Notes: generated by a model not told the origin, from the sequence alone. Counted from the first letter of the stretch, positions 1 to 9,280 are shown. The stretch: 64,000 nt of DNA from Bacteroidota bacterium (GCA_018268105.1 JAFDXG010000056.1:1-64000); one strand, 5' to 3'. Translations and numbers: made by a program.

Positions 1-633
1 GGCTACTGGTTATTGCTGAAGTTCAATTCAGCGCCGGGTTTTCCAATGGGTGATTTAACGATGGAGGGAAATTTTATGTCTTACCTGGATCGCAGTGTCC
101 TTTCCGGCAGGAACCTGTCAAGAGGTATCCATGACACTATTGGGTTGGTATGTACGGTTACTGGAATTTGTAACGTATTGTTAGGAATATTTGCAGGTGT
201 ATTCATCAAAAGCAATAAGGTCTCACCCCAGACTACGGCTAAATGACTGGGCATTGCAGGTATTGTTGCTATTGCCCTGGCTTTGCTTTGGAACCTTGAT
301 TTTCCCTATAATAAAAATCTGTGGTCGAGTTCTTTTGTATTGCTGACAGGCGGATTGAGTTTGTTGCTTTGGGCGCTTTTCTATTATATTATTGACGTGA
401 AGGGGTACAAGCGTTGGGCTTTTTTTCTCAGTGTTATTGGGATGAATTCGATTTTGATTTTTATTTCTCCAAAATTTATCAACTGGGAATATACAACCGA
501 TGCGCTGTTCAAATGGTTGGGGCAGATGGTGGGCGAACCTAGTGGCAAATTTGTACTTGCATTTTGTGTTGTGTTGGTGAAATGGGTATTCCTGTATTTT
601 TTGTATGAGAAAAAGGTGTTTTTGAAGGTTTGA
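1..633 (+). pseudogene. DUF5009/HGSNAT-like acyltransferase, 3' part, interrupted by TGA
   Basis: This is the C-terminal part of a multi-pass membrane acyltransferase of the heparan-alpha-glucosaminide N-acetyltransferase-like (NagX/DUF5009) family; the 5' end lies outside the window. The reading frame starts at base 1 and runs to 633, but a TGA at 244-246 stops it. Both halves are in the same frame and both look like family sequence: before the stop APGFPMGDLTMEGN and a Gly-rich membrane helix, after it LWNLDFPYNKNLWSSS and the C-terminal helices ending FLYEKKVFLKV. A single TGG to TGA change would explain the stop (K-W-L-G becoming K-stop). The family is thought to move acetyl groups from cytoplasmic acetyl-CoA to sugars across the membrane; the substrate here is unknown. 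A sequencing error or genuine decay are both possible. Confidence 0.8.
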
Positions 634-662
634 ACCTGTTTGGAATTTTCCGGGAAAACCAA

Positions 663-948
663 TCAGCCTAATGCCGGCAGCCCCGCAATTAATTCATCGG
701 AATTAATGGAGTACTGCCCCGACATTTCAAAAAAGAGTATGGCGCCCGTGGTTTGACTCAGTGACGCCTGTGTGTATTTTGATTCCATACCAGTTGTACA
801 GTCGCGCAGCAAAATGGTTTCATAGCCGCGATTAATATTCATTTGAAGCAAACAGGGAAGACAGGCTACCGGCGCCGATAGCCGCTCCTAACCCACTCAG
901 CGAACTTTTTTTTAAAAAAGCCCTCCTGGAATTGTTGTTGTCATTCAT
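663..948 (-). pseudogene. Remnant of a Tat-exported isochorismatase-like hydrolase, middle deleted
   Basis: The first part (948 down to 832, 38 codons) is a clean twin-arginine signal peptide: MNDNNNSRRAFLKKSS followed by a small-residue hydrophobic stretch, then a stop. In another frame, from about 851 down to 663, comes sequence resembling the C-terminus of an isochorismatase-type cysteine hydrolase (NRGYETILLRDCTTGMES, then a tail with SINSDELI). The catalytic core expected between signal peptide and C-terminus is missing. I read this as a gene that lost its middle by an out-of-frame deletion. The isochorismatase assignment rests on a short stretch and is an inference; the signal peptide is clear. 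Confidence 0.6.
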
Positions 949-1000
949 AACGGACAGTTGTAAAATGAAATATAAAAATTGCCGGTAAGCAATATGCCTG

Positions 1001-2098
1001 TCATAGTTTGAAAAATATCTTTCGTTTGTACAGGAAATACGACAAGTACCAGAACATACCCGCCACAACAATAATAGTAATCACATTTACCAGGGTTTCA
1101 CCACCCCAGCCAAACAGCCTTGAGGTAAAGGGAGTTGCCATGCGATGGAATAACCTGCCGCCACCTAATTCGGCGAAGAGATACAGGAAGATGGGATTCA
1201 TTCCAAAGATGGCAAAAAACCAGGGTATTCTCCTGAACTTCAGAATATCAATAATATAAAATGATAAGGCCATGCCAATCATTGCAAAGCCCCCGGTTAC
1301 TACTACATAAGTGCCTGAAGCAATCCGCTCGATAATAGGCAAATAGGGCCGTAAGGCATAGCCAATAACCACAGCTGCTATACCGGGAATGAGTATCGTC
1401 AAAAATTTTTTCTGATCCGGCCATTCGCTCATTAAAACTTTTCCAATGACTACTCCCCATACTATATGTGCGAGGGTAGGCACCGCATTAAAAGTAACCC
1501 AATGATAAGGGTGTATGTGACCTGTGGTGTGTACATCCACCCAGGTACCGAAGTTTTTATCCGGAAGAAAAAGATTGTACCCTTCTACTGGCCAGTTATA
1601 ATAAAGCAGGTCTGAAATGATAATGGCAGCAAAAGAAACCAGTAACTGCCATTTTATCTTAAGCCGCATCAGCATAAATGCAATGGGATAGGTGAGCGCT
1701 AACTGCGGAAGTATGTTGGTGAAAAAATAGGAGTCTTTTTTTGCCCCCAGCATAAAGCCCAGCACCAGCAACCAGAAGGAACGGATGAGCGCATGTTTTA
1801 GCACCGTTTTCCATTTGTCGCCCCTGGCAAGTCTTTTGGCAACAGAAAAAGGCATGGCTACACCTACAATGAACATAAAGAAGGGTTGGATGAGGTCCCA
1901 GAAGTAAAGCTCAAACCATTCGCCGTGGGCAGTTTGCCGGGCAATGGCTGCGATGGAGGAGCCACCTATCCCGGCTTTAGCAAGTTCCACAAAAACTTCT
2001 GCAATACCCGACAACAGAATAAAAAGGGTGATCCCCCGAAAAAAATCAATAGAGAGGATCCTTGCCTGCGATGGGTTGGTTGTAGTTGTTGGGGCCAT
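1001..2098 (-). CDS. DUF5009/HGSNAT-like membrane acyltransferase
   Basis: A 365-residue membrane protein beginning with the family signature LSIDFFRGITLFILL near residues 15-29 and containing about ten hydrophobic helices. Family members are related to heparan-alpha-glucosaminide N-acetyltransferase and acyltransferase 3 and are common next to Bacteroidota glycan-use genes, where they may acetylate amino sugars; the actual substrate here cannot be told. It ends in YKRKIFFKL, resembling the end of the broken homologue at 1-633, so the two are paralogues pointing at each other. The gene diverges from the sigma factor gene, and a palindromic LacI-type operator at 2117-2128 sits just upstream of its ATG. 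Length is normal for the family. Confidence 0.85.
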   Translation of the reverse strand: MAPTTTTNPSQARILSIDFFRGITLFILLSGIAEVFVELAKAGIGGSSIAAIARQTAHGEWFELYFWDLIQPFFMFIVGVAMPFSVAKRLARGDKWKTVLKHALIRSFWLLVLGFMLGAKKDSYFFTNILPQLALTYPIAFMLMRLKIKWQLLVSFAAIIISDLLYYNWPVEGYNLFLPDKNFGTWVDVHTTGHIHPYHWVTFNAVPTLAHIVWGVVIGKVLMSEWPDQKKFLTILIPGIAAVVIGYALRPYLPIIERIASGTYVVVTGGFAMIGMALSFYIIDILKFRRIPWFFAIFGMNPIFLYLFAELGGGRLFHRMATPFTSRLFGWGGETLVNVITIIVVAGMFWYLSYFLYKRKIFFKL

Positions 2099-2116
2099 GT
2101 ATGTTGTTTAAATAAC

Positions 2117-2128
2117 GGTTACGTACAC
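2117..2128 (-). promoter_or_regulatory. LacI-type operator for the acyltransferase promoter
   Basis: The sequence GGTTACGTACAC has a CpG centre and the GTACAC half-site shared by five other sites in the window. On the minus strand a -7-like element TATATTCG (2128-2135) directly precedes it, so a bound repressor would cover the start of transcription of the acyltransferase gene. Binding is inferred from recurrence and position. Confidence 0.6.
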
Positions 2129-2172
2129 GAATATAGATTTTTTCTTCTTTGCAGAAAAAAGTATATACTTTC

Positions 2173-2184
2173 GTGTACGTAAAC
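2173..2184 (+). promoter_or_regulatory. LacI-type operator for the sigma/FecR/SusCD promoter
   Basis: GTGTACGTAAAC with central CpG, 56 bp centre to centre from the operator of the divergent gene. A -7-like element TACTTTCG (2166-2173) abuts it on the plus strand. It would let the LacI repressor at 9281-10342 govern the sigma factor gene and, through it, the SusCD operon. Confidence 0.65.
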
Positions 2185-2210
2185 ATATTTTATAACCGAT
2201 ACCAAAAAAC

Positions 2211-2807
2211 CTGATTCATATCCTGCAGGGGCATACACCATATAATGAAAGAGAACTGCTGCTCCGCGTAGCGGAAGGCGACGAAAAAGCATTTGCCTTG
2301 CTGGTCCGCCAGTATAGCAGTACCGTATATTTTCACTGCCTCTCTTATCTCAAATCTTCGGACCGGGCGGAGGAATTGACCCAGGATATATTCCTGCAAA
2401 TATGGAGACGGCAAACGAAGCTAAAAGACATACACAGTTTTAAGGATTATCTTTTTATCGTTTCCCGCAATATGATTTATAAATCGTTCAGGAAGAAAAT
2501 CCGTGAAATGGCAAACCTCACTGACCAGGATGACCTGATAGCTCCTGATCAGGCCGACCTGCAGATAGGTTACAAAGAGTCTTATGGGATCCTGTTAAAA
2601 GGTATATACCTGCTTCCCGAGAAACGCAGACAGGCTTTTGCCCTCAGCAGGTTCGAGGGAAAAACTCATGAAGAAATTGCCGGGATAATGAATATCGGAA
2701 AAATAACCGTAGCCCAATATATCATGTTTGCAGTTGATTTCTTAAAAAGGTACCTGAAGAAAAACACAGAAGGCGCGGTTTTACTTTGTATGCTTTTCTG
2801 GAGTTAA
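2211..2807 (+). CDS. ECF sigma factor, FecI-like (start codon unclear)
   Basis: An RNA polymerase sigma-70 factor of the extracytoplasmic type. Region 2 reads ELTQDIFLQIWRRQTKL and region 4 reads SRFEGKTHEEIAGIMNIGKI followed by a recognition helix. The open frame begins at 2196 after a TAA and has no in-frame ATG before the conserved N-terminus: the family segment NERELLLRVAEGDEKAF is encoded at 2244-2294, upstream of the first common start codon (TTG 2298). Starting at 2298 would remove conserved sequence, so I place the start provisionally at CTG 2211 (ATT 2214 is equally possible). The short hydrophobic C-terminus (ending LLCMLFWS) is like that of other FecI-type factors. The FecR anti-sigma gene follows after 77 bp, and a LacI-type operator lies about 30 bp upstream. 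It probably transcribes the SusCD genes. Confidence 0.85.
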   Translation: MIHILQGHTPYNERELLLRVAEGDEKAFALLVRQYSSTVYFHCLSYLKSSDRAEELTQDIFLQIWRRQTKLKDIHSFKDYLFIVSRNMIYKSFRKKIREMANLTDQDDLIAPDQADLQIGYKESYGILLKGIYLLPEKRRQAFALSRFEGKTHEEIAGIMNIGKITVAQYIMFAVDFLKRYLKKNTEGAVLLCMLFWS

Positions 2808-2884
2808 TTTATTTTTCTTCATCACTACTAAGTACCCCGTCCTTTTAGCCCTCTTTATTCATACTGCCAAAAAAACTACTGAAG

Positions 2885-4132
2885 ATGACTGCTGAAAGGT
2901 TGTATGAATTAATGAGACGCTACCTTGAAGGTAATATCACTCACACAGACCTGAGAGAGTTGGACAGTTTATTGGAACGGCCTGATTTGAAAGCCTTGCT
3001 GAAAGATGATATACTGAAACAGTTACACAATAACAAATATTCCATAGAAGTTGATCTCTCTGAATTTCACAAAAAGCTGGAGGATAAACTCCGGTTGATC
3101 ACCAAACAACCCGGTGCCGAACAGGATGCGTTGACATCATATAGCAAATTTTCTTTCTTCCGCGGAAAGCTTATTGGTAAGCGTACACGAGACTTTAATA
3201 CTTCCTGGCTAAAATATGCCGCGGTCTCTATTGTCCTGGTCGGCACGGGTGTGTTTATGTGGCATAATTCCCGCAAAGCGACTGTAGCAGTTGCGCCTGC
3301 ACTTGTTGCCACAAAAAATACAGACATCCCTCCCGGTGGCAATAATGCGATACTTACTTTATCTGACGGCACTGTTATCATGCTCGACAAAACGGAGAAG
3401 GGAACTATTGCCCAACAAGGGAATACCTCGATCATTAAAATGCACGATGGGCAAATCGCATATAATGTTAAGGGCATGTTTCATGGCGGGCCGATGATGA
3501 ATACCATGCAAACGCCGCGTGGCGGGCAATATAAACTAACACTGCCCGATGGTACACTGGTATGGCTTGATGCTGAAAGCTCCATTACCTACCCGGTTGC
3601 TTTTGCAGGAAAAGAAAGAAATGTAAAGGTTACGGGGCAGGCATATTTTGAAGTAGCTAAAAATGCAAATTCCCCGTTTTTCGTCAATGTAAATGAAAGA
3701 ATAAAAGTGCGGGTAATCGGGACACATTTTAACGTGAGCGCTATTGAGGAAGAAGCCGTAATTAAAACAACATTGCTCGAAGGAAGTATTGAGTTAATCA
3801 ACGGCAGTAATGAATCCCTGATAAAACCCGGGCAACAGGCCCAAACAAACGACGGGAGCCGTGATATAAAAATCCTCAGCGATGTTAATATTGATGAGGT
3901 GGTTGCATGGAAGGATGGGCTATTTAGTTTCATCAATTCGGATATACAAACAATAATGAAGCAATGTGCAAGATGGTACAACGTAGATGTCAATTACCAG
4001 GGAGATATACCGTATCGCTTTGTTGCTACCATTTCGCGGGATGTTCCCATCTCGAAATTGTTGAAGATACTTGAGCTGACAGACCGGGTCCATTTTAAAA
4101 TTGATGGAAGAAAGATTACCGTTATGCCCTGA
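2885..4132 (+). CDS. FecR-family anti-sigma factor
   Basis: A 415-residue single-pass inner membrane protein. The N-terminal cytoplasmic part (residues 1-108) should bind the sigma factor; one membrane helix lies at about 109-127; the rest is periplasmic, with a FecR domain (MQTPRGGQYKLTLPDGTLVW, WLDAESSITYP) and a C-terminal DUF4974 domain (residues about 340-415). In the known FecIR scheme the periplasmic domain senses the N-terminal signalling domain of the partner TonB-dependent transporter and releases the sigma factor. That fits the SusC homologue immediately downstream, which carries the matching N-terminal STN domain. Length is typical. Confidence 0.92.
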   Translation: MTAERLYELMRRYLEGNITHTDLRELDSLLERPDLKALLKDDILKQLHNNKYSIEVDLSEFHKKLEDKLRLITKQPGAEQDALTSYSKFSFFRGKLIGKRTRDFNTSWLKYAAVSIVLVGTGVFMWHNSRKATVAVAPALVATKNTDIPPGGNNAILTLSDGTVIMLDKTEKGTIAQQGNTSIIKMHDGQIAYNVKGMFHGGPMMNTMQTPRGGQYKLTLPDGTLVWLDAESSITYPVAFAGKERNVKVTGQAYFEVAKNANSPFFVNVNERIKVRVIGTHFNVSAIEEEAVIKTTLLEGSIELINGSNESLIKPGQQAQTNDGSRDIKILSDVNIDEVVAWKDGLFSFINSDIQTIMKQCARWYNVDVNYQGDIPYRFVATISRDVPISKLLKILELTDRVHFKIDGRKITVMP

Positions 4133-4165
4133 GCATTTAATTACTTCACTTAAATACCGCAATGT

Positions 4166-7100
4166 ATGCTTGTCATCATTTTTCCGAAATCCCGGGCTTT
4201 GAAATGTACCCCTTTGAAGGGAAGGGATTTAATAAATCTTCTAATCAAAAAATTCTTGCTTATGAGACTAACAACAATTTTACTTCTGTTAGCCTTCCTG
4301 AATGTAAAGGCAAACAGTTATTCTCAGAAAGTCACCCTTTCTGAAAAAAATGCTTCGCTGGAAAAAATATTCAGTGAACTCAGCAAACAAACCAATTACA
4401 AGTTTGTTTACACTAAAGCGGAGATTGACAAGGGAATAAAGATTGATTTGAATGTCAAGGGCCGGGATATACGCGATGTGCTTGAAATCTGTTCTAAGGG
4501 ACAGCCGTTCGGATATACTATTTTTGAAGACTATGTTGTTATAAAATATAAGCCTGTCAGCCCTAATACTATTGCTCCTATTGAAGCGCCGGCGATGAAA
4601 GAATTGAAGGGCCGGGTAGTGAATGAGTCGGGGGAGCCCCTTCCGAATGCTACCGTTCAGGTGAAGGGCGGGAAAAAATCTACCGTAACCAATGCCAATG
4701 GTTATTTCTCTATAGAAGTGGAGGATAACAAACCTGCCACACTGATAATTTCTTATGTAGGGATGGAAACGCTGGAGATAAAAGTGGATGGCGGCTCCGG
4801 TGATGTAAACGTTCAACTCAAAGCCGCAAAATCGTCTTTGAGTGATATCGTTGTAGTGGGATATGGTACTTCGAGGAAAAAAGATATTACCGGCTCTGTT
4901 TCTTCCGTACCGGTAGCCGAGCAGGAAAAGGCCCCGGTACTGGGTGTTGAACAAATGCTTTCCGGCCGGGCAAGTGGTGTGGAAGTAACCCAGAACCAGT
5001 CGCAACCGGGAGCATTATTTACCATTAGGATCAGGGGAACCAATTCAATTAATGCCAGCAGCGCGCCATTGTTTGTAGTAGACGGTTATGCCGGCGGTGA
5101 TATTTCTAATCTTAACCCCAGTGATGTCTTATCTATAGATGTACTCAAAGATGCATCCGCCACTGCTATCTATGGGAGCCGTGGAGCAAATGGTGTGATC
5201 ATCATCACTACCAAAAGAGGGAACCTTTCCGGTCCAAAAGTTATCATTGATGCGTATACAGGCATACAGTCTGTGTCAAAGAGATATGATATGATGGATG
5301 CCAAACAATACGCGACTTATCTGAATACAATTAAGACCGAACAGAATGCTATTGACGGAACTAATAATCCATTGCCATTTACGCAGGATCAAGTCAGCAA
5401 ATTAAGAAAAGGTACAGACTGGCAGGATGCAATATTCCAAAAGGCGCCGATATCTAATATATCATTAGCATTTAATGGCGGCGATGAAAACACCAAACAT
5501 TACTTGAGCTTCAATTATTTTAACCAGGATGGGATTATTATTAAATCCAACTATAAAAAAGGAAGTATCCGTTATAATCTCGATCAAAAACTTGGCAACC
5601 GGTTAAAGATGGGCTTATCGTCACAACTAGGATATGGACTGGCAAATAATGTTACGGTTAATACAGATGCAACAATAGAAAACAGCGTACTATGGGATGC
5701 GGTAAGATTTAACCCAATGATCCCCGTGCAAAATCCTGATGGAACCTATCCCGATAATGGCCCCCTCGGACAAGTAGTGCCTATGGGTAACCCGGTGGGG
5801 TTTGTGAACAGGGCCAAAGATGAACGATATAGTTTCACAGTGGCTGCTAATGTTTTTGGTGAATTAGAAATTATTAAAGGGCTCAGGCTGAGAAGCAGTT
5901 TTGGTGTCAACTACGGCAATGATGGCCATGAATTGTTTATTCCCACAGGGGTGTTCTCTGCAAGACGGGTTGGCAGGGCCGAAAAATCTTCGGGGCAGAG
6001 TTATAATTGGCTGAATGAAAATACCCTCACGTATGATAAGACATTTAACGACATCCATACTATTAACGTTACCGGCGGGTTTACTGCTCAATACTGGCAT
6101 AATAAATGGTTTAACGCCGCTATTATTAATCTTACTACCGATTTACTGGATGCAAATAATTTTGATATAGGTCTGGCAGATGTCCCCGGTTCATCTTTCC
6201 AGGATAATTTTTTAGCTTCTTATTTTGCCCGCGCCAATTATCGCCTGATGGATAAATACCTGCTCACATTGACCATGCGCGCAGACGGGTCCTCTCGCTT
6301 TGGACAAAACGACAAGTGGGGTTACTTCCCCTCAGGCGCCATTGCCTGGCATTTGTCGGAAGAGAATTTTATCAGGAATATCAAAGCCATCTCGGACATG
6401 AAACTGAGAATAAGTTACGGGATAACCGGCAACCAGGAAATAGGATCCTATAATTCATTAAGCCAGTATAGTTTTAATGCTTATGAGTTGGGAAAAATAC
6501 CTGTACTTGTTACCGGAGCTTATCCGGCAAATATCGCCAACCCCGACTTAAAATGGGAATCAACCGCTTCCTCAGATATTGGATTGGATATAGGATTGTT
6601 TAATAACAGAATTAATATCACAGCAGATTATTATAATAAAAAAACATCCAATTTATTACTGTATGTAGATTTACCCAGGACATCCGGATATAGAAGTATT
6701 TTGCTGAATACAGGGAAAGTTGCAAATAAAGGATTTGAACTGACTGTTTCAAGCCTGAATATTAATCGGAATAATTTTCGATGGAATACTACGCTAGTCT
6801 TTTCAACTAATAAGAATGAGGTATTAAGTCTTGGGGTTAATAAAAAACTATATGTTGGTCATTTGAGTGGCAGCCTTTTTAATGGACAAAGTCCTACCTC
6901 AAGCATTCTGATACCTGGCAGTCCAATTGGTTCTTTTTATGGAATTGTATTCGATGGAATATGGCAGTCTGAAGATGAAATTACAAAGAGTGGCACTACA
7001 GATCCTGTTCACCCGGGCGACCCAAAATACAGGGACCTGAATGGCGACCACAAAATTTCCGGAGAGGACAGAATGATTATAGGCCAGGCACGTCCCAAGT

Positions 7101-7594
7101 TTACCTACGGGTTGATTAATAATTTTTCGTTAGGGAGGCTAAACCTGAATATTCATTTACAGGGTGTGAATGGAAATAGGATCCTCAATGAAAATCTCTG
7201 GGAAATACAAAATGGCCAGCCTTATCACAACAAACTCGCTTATGTAGCCACAGACAGTTGGCACGGCGAAGGGACCAGCAATACGCTGCCACGGGTGAGC
7301 AGTTCGTTGCGCACCAACTACGGCCTGCCAAGTGATGTTTTGGAAAATGGAAGTTACCTGCGGATCAAAACGGTTACCCTTTCCTATGATGCGCCGTTGC
7401 CCAAATACCTAAGTGTTTTTAAATCGAGTACCTTGTACGTAACCGCACAGAACCTGCATGTCTTTACCAAATACAGCGGATATGATCCTGAAGTAAACTC
7501 TTTTGGCGAGGAGAATGCGTTGACCCTGGGGACGGATTATAATGCTTATCCTAATTACAGGACATTTCTTATTGGAGTAAAATTTAATTTTTAA
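4166..7594 (+). CDS. SusC/RagA-type TonB-dependent outer membrane transporter with STN domain
   Basis: A 1142-residue outer membrane transporter. In order: a signal sequence (hydrophobic MRLTTILLLLAFLNV after an unusually long N-terminal extension), an STN signalling domain at about residues 53-130 that should contact FecR, a carboxypeptidase-regulatory-like domain (about 147-225, GRVVNESGEPLPNATVQVKG), a plug domain starting SDIVVVGYGTSRKKDITG, and a long beta-barrel ending in YRTFLIGVKFNF, with a terminal Phe as usual. It imports an oligosaccharide together with the SusD lipoprotein 29 bp downstream. The closeness of a GH29 fucosidase suggests a fucose-containing glycan, but that is inference. 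A second ATG at 4253-4267 could be the true start and would shorten the extension. Confidence 0.93.
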   Translation: MLVIIFPKSRALKCTPLKGRDLINLLIKKFLLMRLTTILLLLAFLNVKANSYSQKVTLSEKNASLEKIFSELSKQTNYKFVYTKAEIDKGIKIDLNVKGRDIRDVLEICSKGQPFGYTIFEDYVVIKYKPVSPNTIAPIEAPAMKELKGRVVNESGEPLPNATVQVKGGKKSTVTNANGYFSIEVEDNKPATLIISYVGMETLEIKVDGGSGDVNVQLKAAKSSLSDIVVVGYGTSRKKDITGSVSSVPVAEQEKAPVLGVEQMLSGRASGVEVTQNQSQPGALFTIRIRGTNSINASSAPLFVVDGYAGGDISNLNPSDVLSIDVLKDASATAIYGSRGANGVIIITTKRGNLSGPKVIIDAYTGIQSVSKRYDMMDAKQYATYLNTIKTEQNAIDGTNNPLPFTQDQVSKLRKGTDWQDAIFQKAPISNISLAFNGGDENTKHYLSFNYFNQDGIIIKSNYKKGSIRYNLDQKLGNRLKMGLSSQLGYGLANNVTVNTDATIENSVLWDAVRFNPMIPVQNPDGTYPDNGPLGQVVPMGNPVGFVNRAKDERYSFTVAANVFGELEIIKGLRLRSSFGVNYGNDGHELFIPTGVFSARRVGRAEKSSGQSYNWLNENTLTYDKTFNDIHTINVTGGFTAQYWHNKWFNAAIINLTTDLLDANNFDIGLADVPGSSFQDNFLASYFARANYRLMDKYLLTLTMRADGSSRFGQNDKWGYFPSGAIAWHLSEENFIRNIKAISDMKLRISYGITGNQEIGSYNSLSQYSFNAYELGKIPVLVTGAYPANIANPDLKWESTASSDIGLDIGLFNNRINITADYYNKKTSNLLLYVDLPRTSGYRSILLNTGKVANKGFELTVSSLNINRNNFRWNTTLVFSTNKNEVLSLGVNKKLYVGHLSGSLFNGQSPTSSILIPGSPIGSFYGIVFDGIWQSEDEITKSGTTDPVHPGDPKYRDLNGDHKISGEDRMIIGQARPKFTYGLINNFSLGRLNLNIHLQGVNGNRILNENLWEIQNGQPYHNKLAYVATDSWHGEGTSNTLPRVSSSLRTNYGLPSDVLENGSYLRIKTVTLSYDAPLPKYLSVFKSSTLYVTAQNLHVFTKYSGYDPEVNSFGEENALTLGTDYNAYPNYRTFLIGVKFNF

Positions 7595-7622
7595 CGTAAT
7601 CACTTTATAAAATATCATTTGT

Positions 7623-9050
7623 ATGAAAAAATATTTTATAGTTATACTTACCTGTGCTTTGAGCATAACAGGGCTATTCTCCTGTAAGAAATATTTAACG
7701 GAGAATATGCATTCGGCAATAAGCCCCGGAAATTTTTATAAAACCGCCAGTGATGCCGAAACCGGTTTAAACGGTGTGTTTGCAGTAATGCCTGTAGACG
7801 GATATTATATGAGGACCGTTTTTATGATTGGGGACCTCGTTGATATTTTTGAACCCAATCTTGCAAATGCCCCGCGAGACCAGCTATTCAGGGGGACGTA
7901 TACCCCGCAGACCAGCTATCTTGGCAGTTGGTGGGCCAATTCCTATACTATGATTAAAAATGCCAATGATGTTATTACTTATGTGCCGGGTATTGACATG
8001 GATGAAACCCAGAAGAATAATATTTTAGGAAATGCCTACTTTCTGAGGGCAATGGCCCATTTTGATTTGGTAAAATGTTTTGGGGACGTGCCGCTGGTGA
8101 TTGGGAAAAGCGGCGAAAATGTATTATTCCCACATCGCACAAGAATGGATACGGTATATAATCAGATTATTGAAGACCTGAAGTTTGCGGAATCAAACTG
8201 TGTGCATGCAGATCAGATTCCTGATTCGAAAATAGGGAGGATATCTTCCGAAGCTGCATCAGCGATGCTTGCCCGTGTTTATTTGCAAAAAGGCAGTACC
8301 CAATACGGATCTGCAGATGATAGCCAAAAGGCCCTGGAAGCATGTAATAAAGTAATAAGTTATTCAAATGCCCATCCTGCAGTAATTTCCTTATTGCCTA
8401 ACTATAAGGATGTAGTTGATGTTACTAAAAAAAATGGACCTGAGTCAATTTTTGCCATTCAATTTGGCGATCCCCCGGCACGAACAAATATGACACCGCC
8501 AATGTTTGATCCGCCATCTTTAGGGGGCTGGGGTTCTTTTGTTGCATTGGAATCATTTGTAAAAGCATTTGCTGCGAATGATCTTCGTGCAGTGATAGTA
8601 ATTGGCCCCGAAGAGGAGGGGCGTACCTGGCTTATGAAATTTCACGATCCGGGAGTGACCCCCGGAGAGGAAGGGCGTACCAACTGGATGGTGATCAGGT
8701 ATGCGGATGTGTTGCTTATGCAATCCGAAGCAATTAATAATATCAGCCCCGGTGATGCTTCTAAGTTTGATGGGATTAATAAAATACGTACCCGCGCCGG
8801 ACTCGGTAGCCAGTTACTGAATTTTACCAATACGCCTACTGCTGAAAATTTTATTGACTCTTTGGCGCATGAAAGACAGTTGGAATTAGCTATCGAAGGT
8901 CACAGGCGTTTTGACCTGTTAAGATATAAGAAATATCAGGCAGTTAAAGCAGCGCAGGGTTTTATGATAGACGACTATCGTCTTTTATTTCCCATTCCGC
9001 AAACAGAACTGGATATAAATCCCAATTTGGTGCAGAACGAGGGGTATTGA
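7623..9050 (+). CDS. SusD/RagB-family glycan-binding lipoprotein
   Basis: A 475-residue lipoprotein with signal peptide and lipobox LFSC (Cys21). The N-terminus has the SusD pattern CKKYLTENMHSAISPGNFYK, followed by TPR-like helical sequence (ILGNAYFLRAMAHFDLVKCF). The C-terminal part has the usual RYADVLLMQSEAINN and HERQLELAIEGHRRFDLLR motifs and ends FPIPQTELDINPNLVQNEGY. It forms the surface lid of the preceding SusC transporter and binds the glycan. It is on the short side for the family (often 500-600 residues), with a compact stretch between the binding region and the C-terminal motifs, but no frame break is seen. Same operon as the SusC gene. Confidence 0.93.
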   Translation: MKKYFIVILTCALSITGLFSCKKYLTENMHSAISPGNFYKTASDAETGLNGVFAVMPVDGYYMRTVFMIGDLVDIFEPNLANAPRDQLFRGTYTPQTSYLGSWWANSYTMIKNANDVITYVPGIDMDETQKNNILGNAYFLRAMAHFDLVKCFGDVPLVIGKSGENVLFPHRTRMDTVYNQIIEDLKFAESNCVHADQIPDSKIGRISSEAASAMLARVYLQKGSTQYGSADDSQKALEACNKVISYSNAHPAVISLLPNYKDVVDVTKKNGPESIFAIQFGDPPARTNMTPPMFDPPSLGGWGSFVALESFVKAFAANDLRAVIVIGPEEEGRTWLMKFHDPGVTPGEEGRTNWMVIRYADVLLMQSEAINNISPGDASKFDGINKIRTRAGLGSQLLNFTNTPTAENFIDSLAHERQLELAIEGHRRFDLLRYKKYQAVKAAQGFMIDDYRLLFPIPQTELDINPNLVQNEGY

Positions 9051-9060
9051 GGGGCGAGAG

Positions 9061-9184
9061 ATCAATGGTGAATGGTGAAAGATGAAAAGTGAAAGGTGAG
9101 AGGTGAAAAGTGAGAAACTTTGAAACCTGCTGAAAGCTGACTGCTGATACCTGATAGCTGATACCTGATAGCTGATACCTGACA
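9061..9184. repeat. Simple and tandem repeats between SusD and lacI-type genes
   Basis: Positions 9061-9118 are a purine-rich run built from variants of GGTGAAAAGTGA. Positions 9143-9184 contain three consecutive 14-bp copies of GCTGATACCTGATA (9143-9156, 9157-9170, and 9171-9184 with one change). There are no unique spacers, so it is not a CRISPR array. The block separates the SusCD operon from the promoter of the LacI-type gene. Confidence 0.85.
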
Positions 9185-9220
9185 GCCCAAACCTGTTTCG
9201 TGTAATTTGTCATAGTGGCG

Positions 9221-9248
9221 TTGGAAACGAATTATATTATTAGATTTG
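9221..9248 (+). promoter_or_regulatory. Bacteroidota-type promoter of the LacI-family gene
   Basis: A perfect -7 element TAGATTTG (TAnnTTTG type) lies at 9241-9248, and a TTGG that could serve as the -33 element is at 9221-9224, 16 bp upstream. The gene starts at 9281. A lone operator-like half site (TTCGTGTA near 9197-9204) lies further upstream; autoregulation is possible but not shown. Confidence 0.5.
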
Positions 9249-9280
9249 CAATCGTAAAAAAATTGTAAATCAATATCAAT

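Noticed and set aside
4289..5005. 238-codon open frame on the minus strand inside the SusC gene
   Set aside because: It lies wholly within the clear STN and regulatory-like domains of SusC in another frame; a shadow.
9061..9184. Possible CRISPR or regulatory iteron array from the repeats after SusD
   Set aside because: Units are 14 bp or shorter, directly adjacent and without spacers; simple-sequence repeat.
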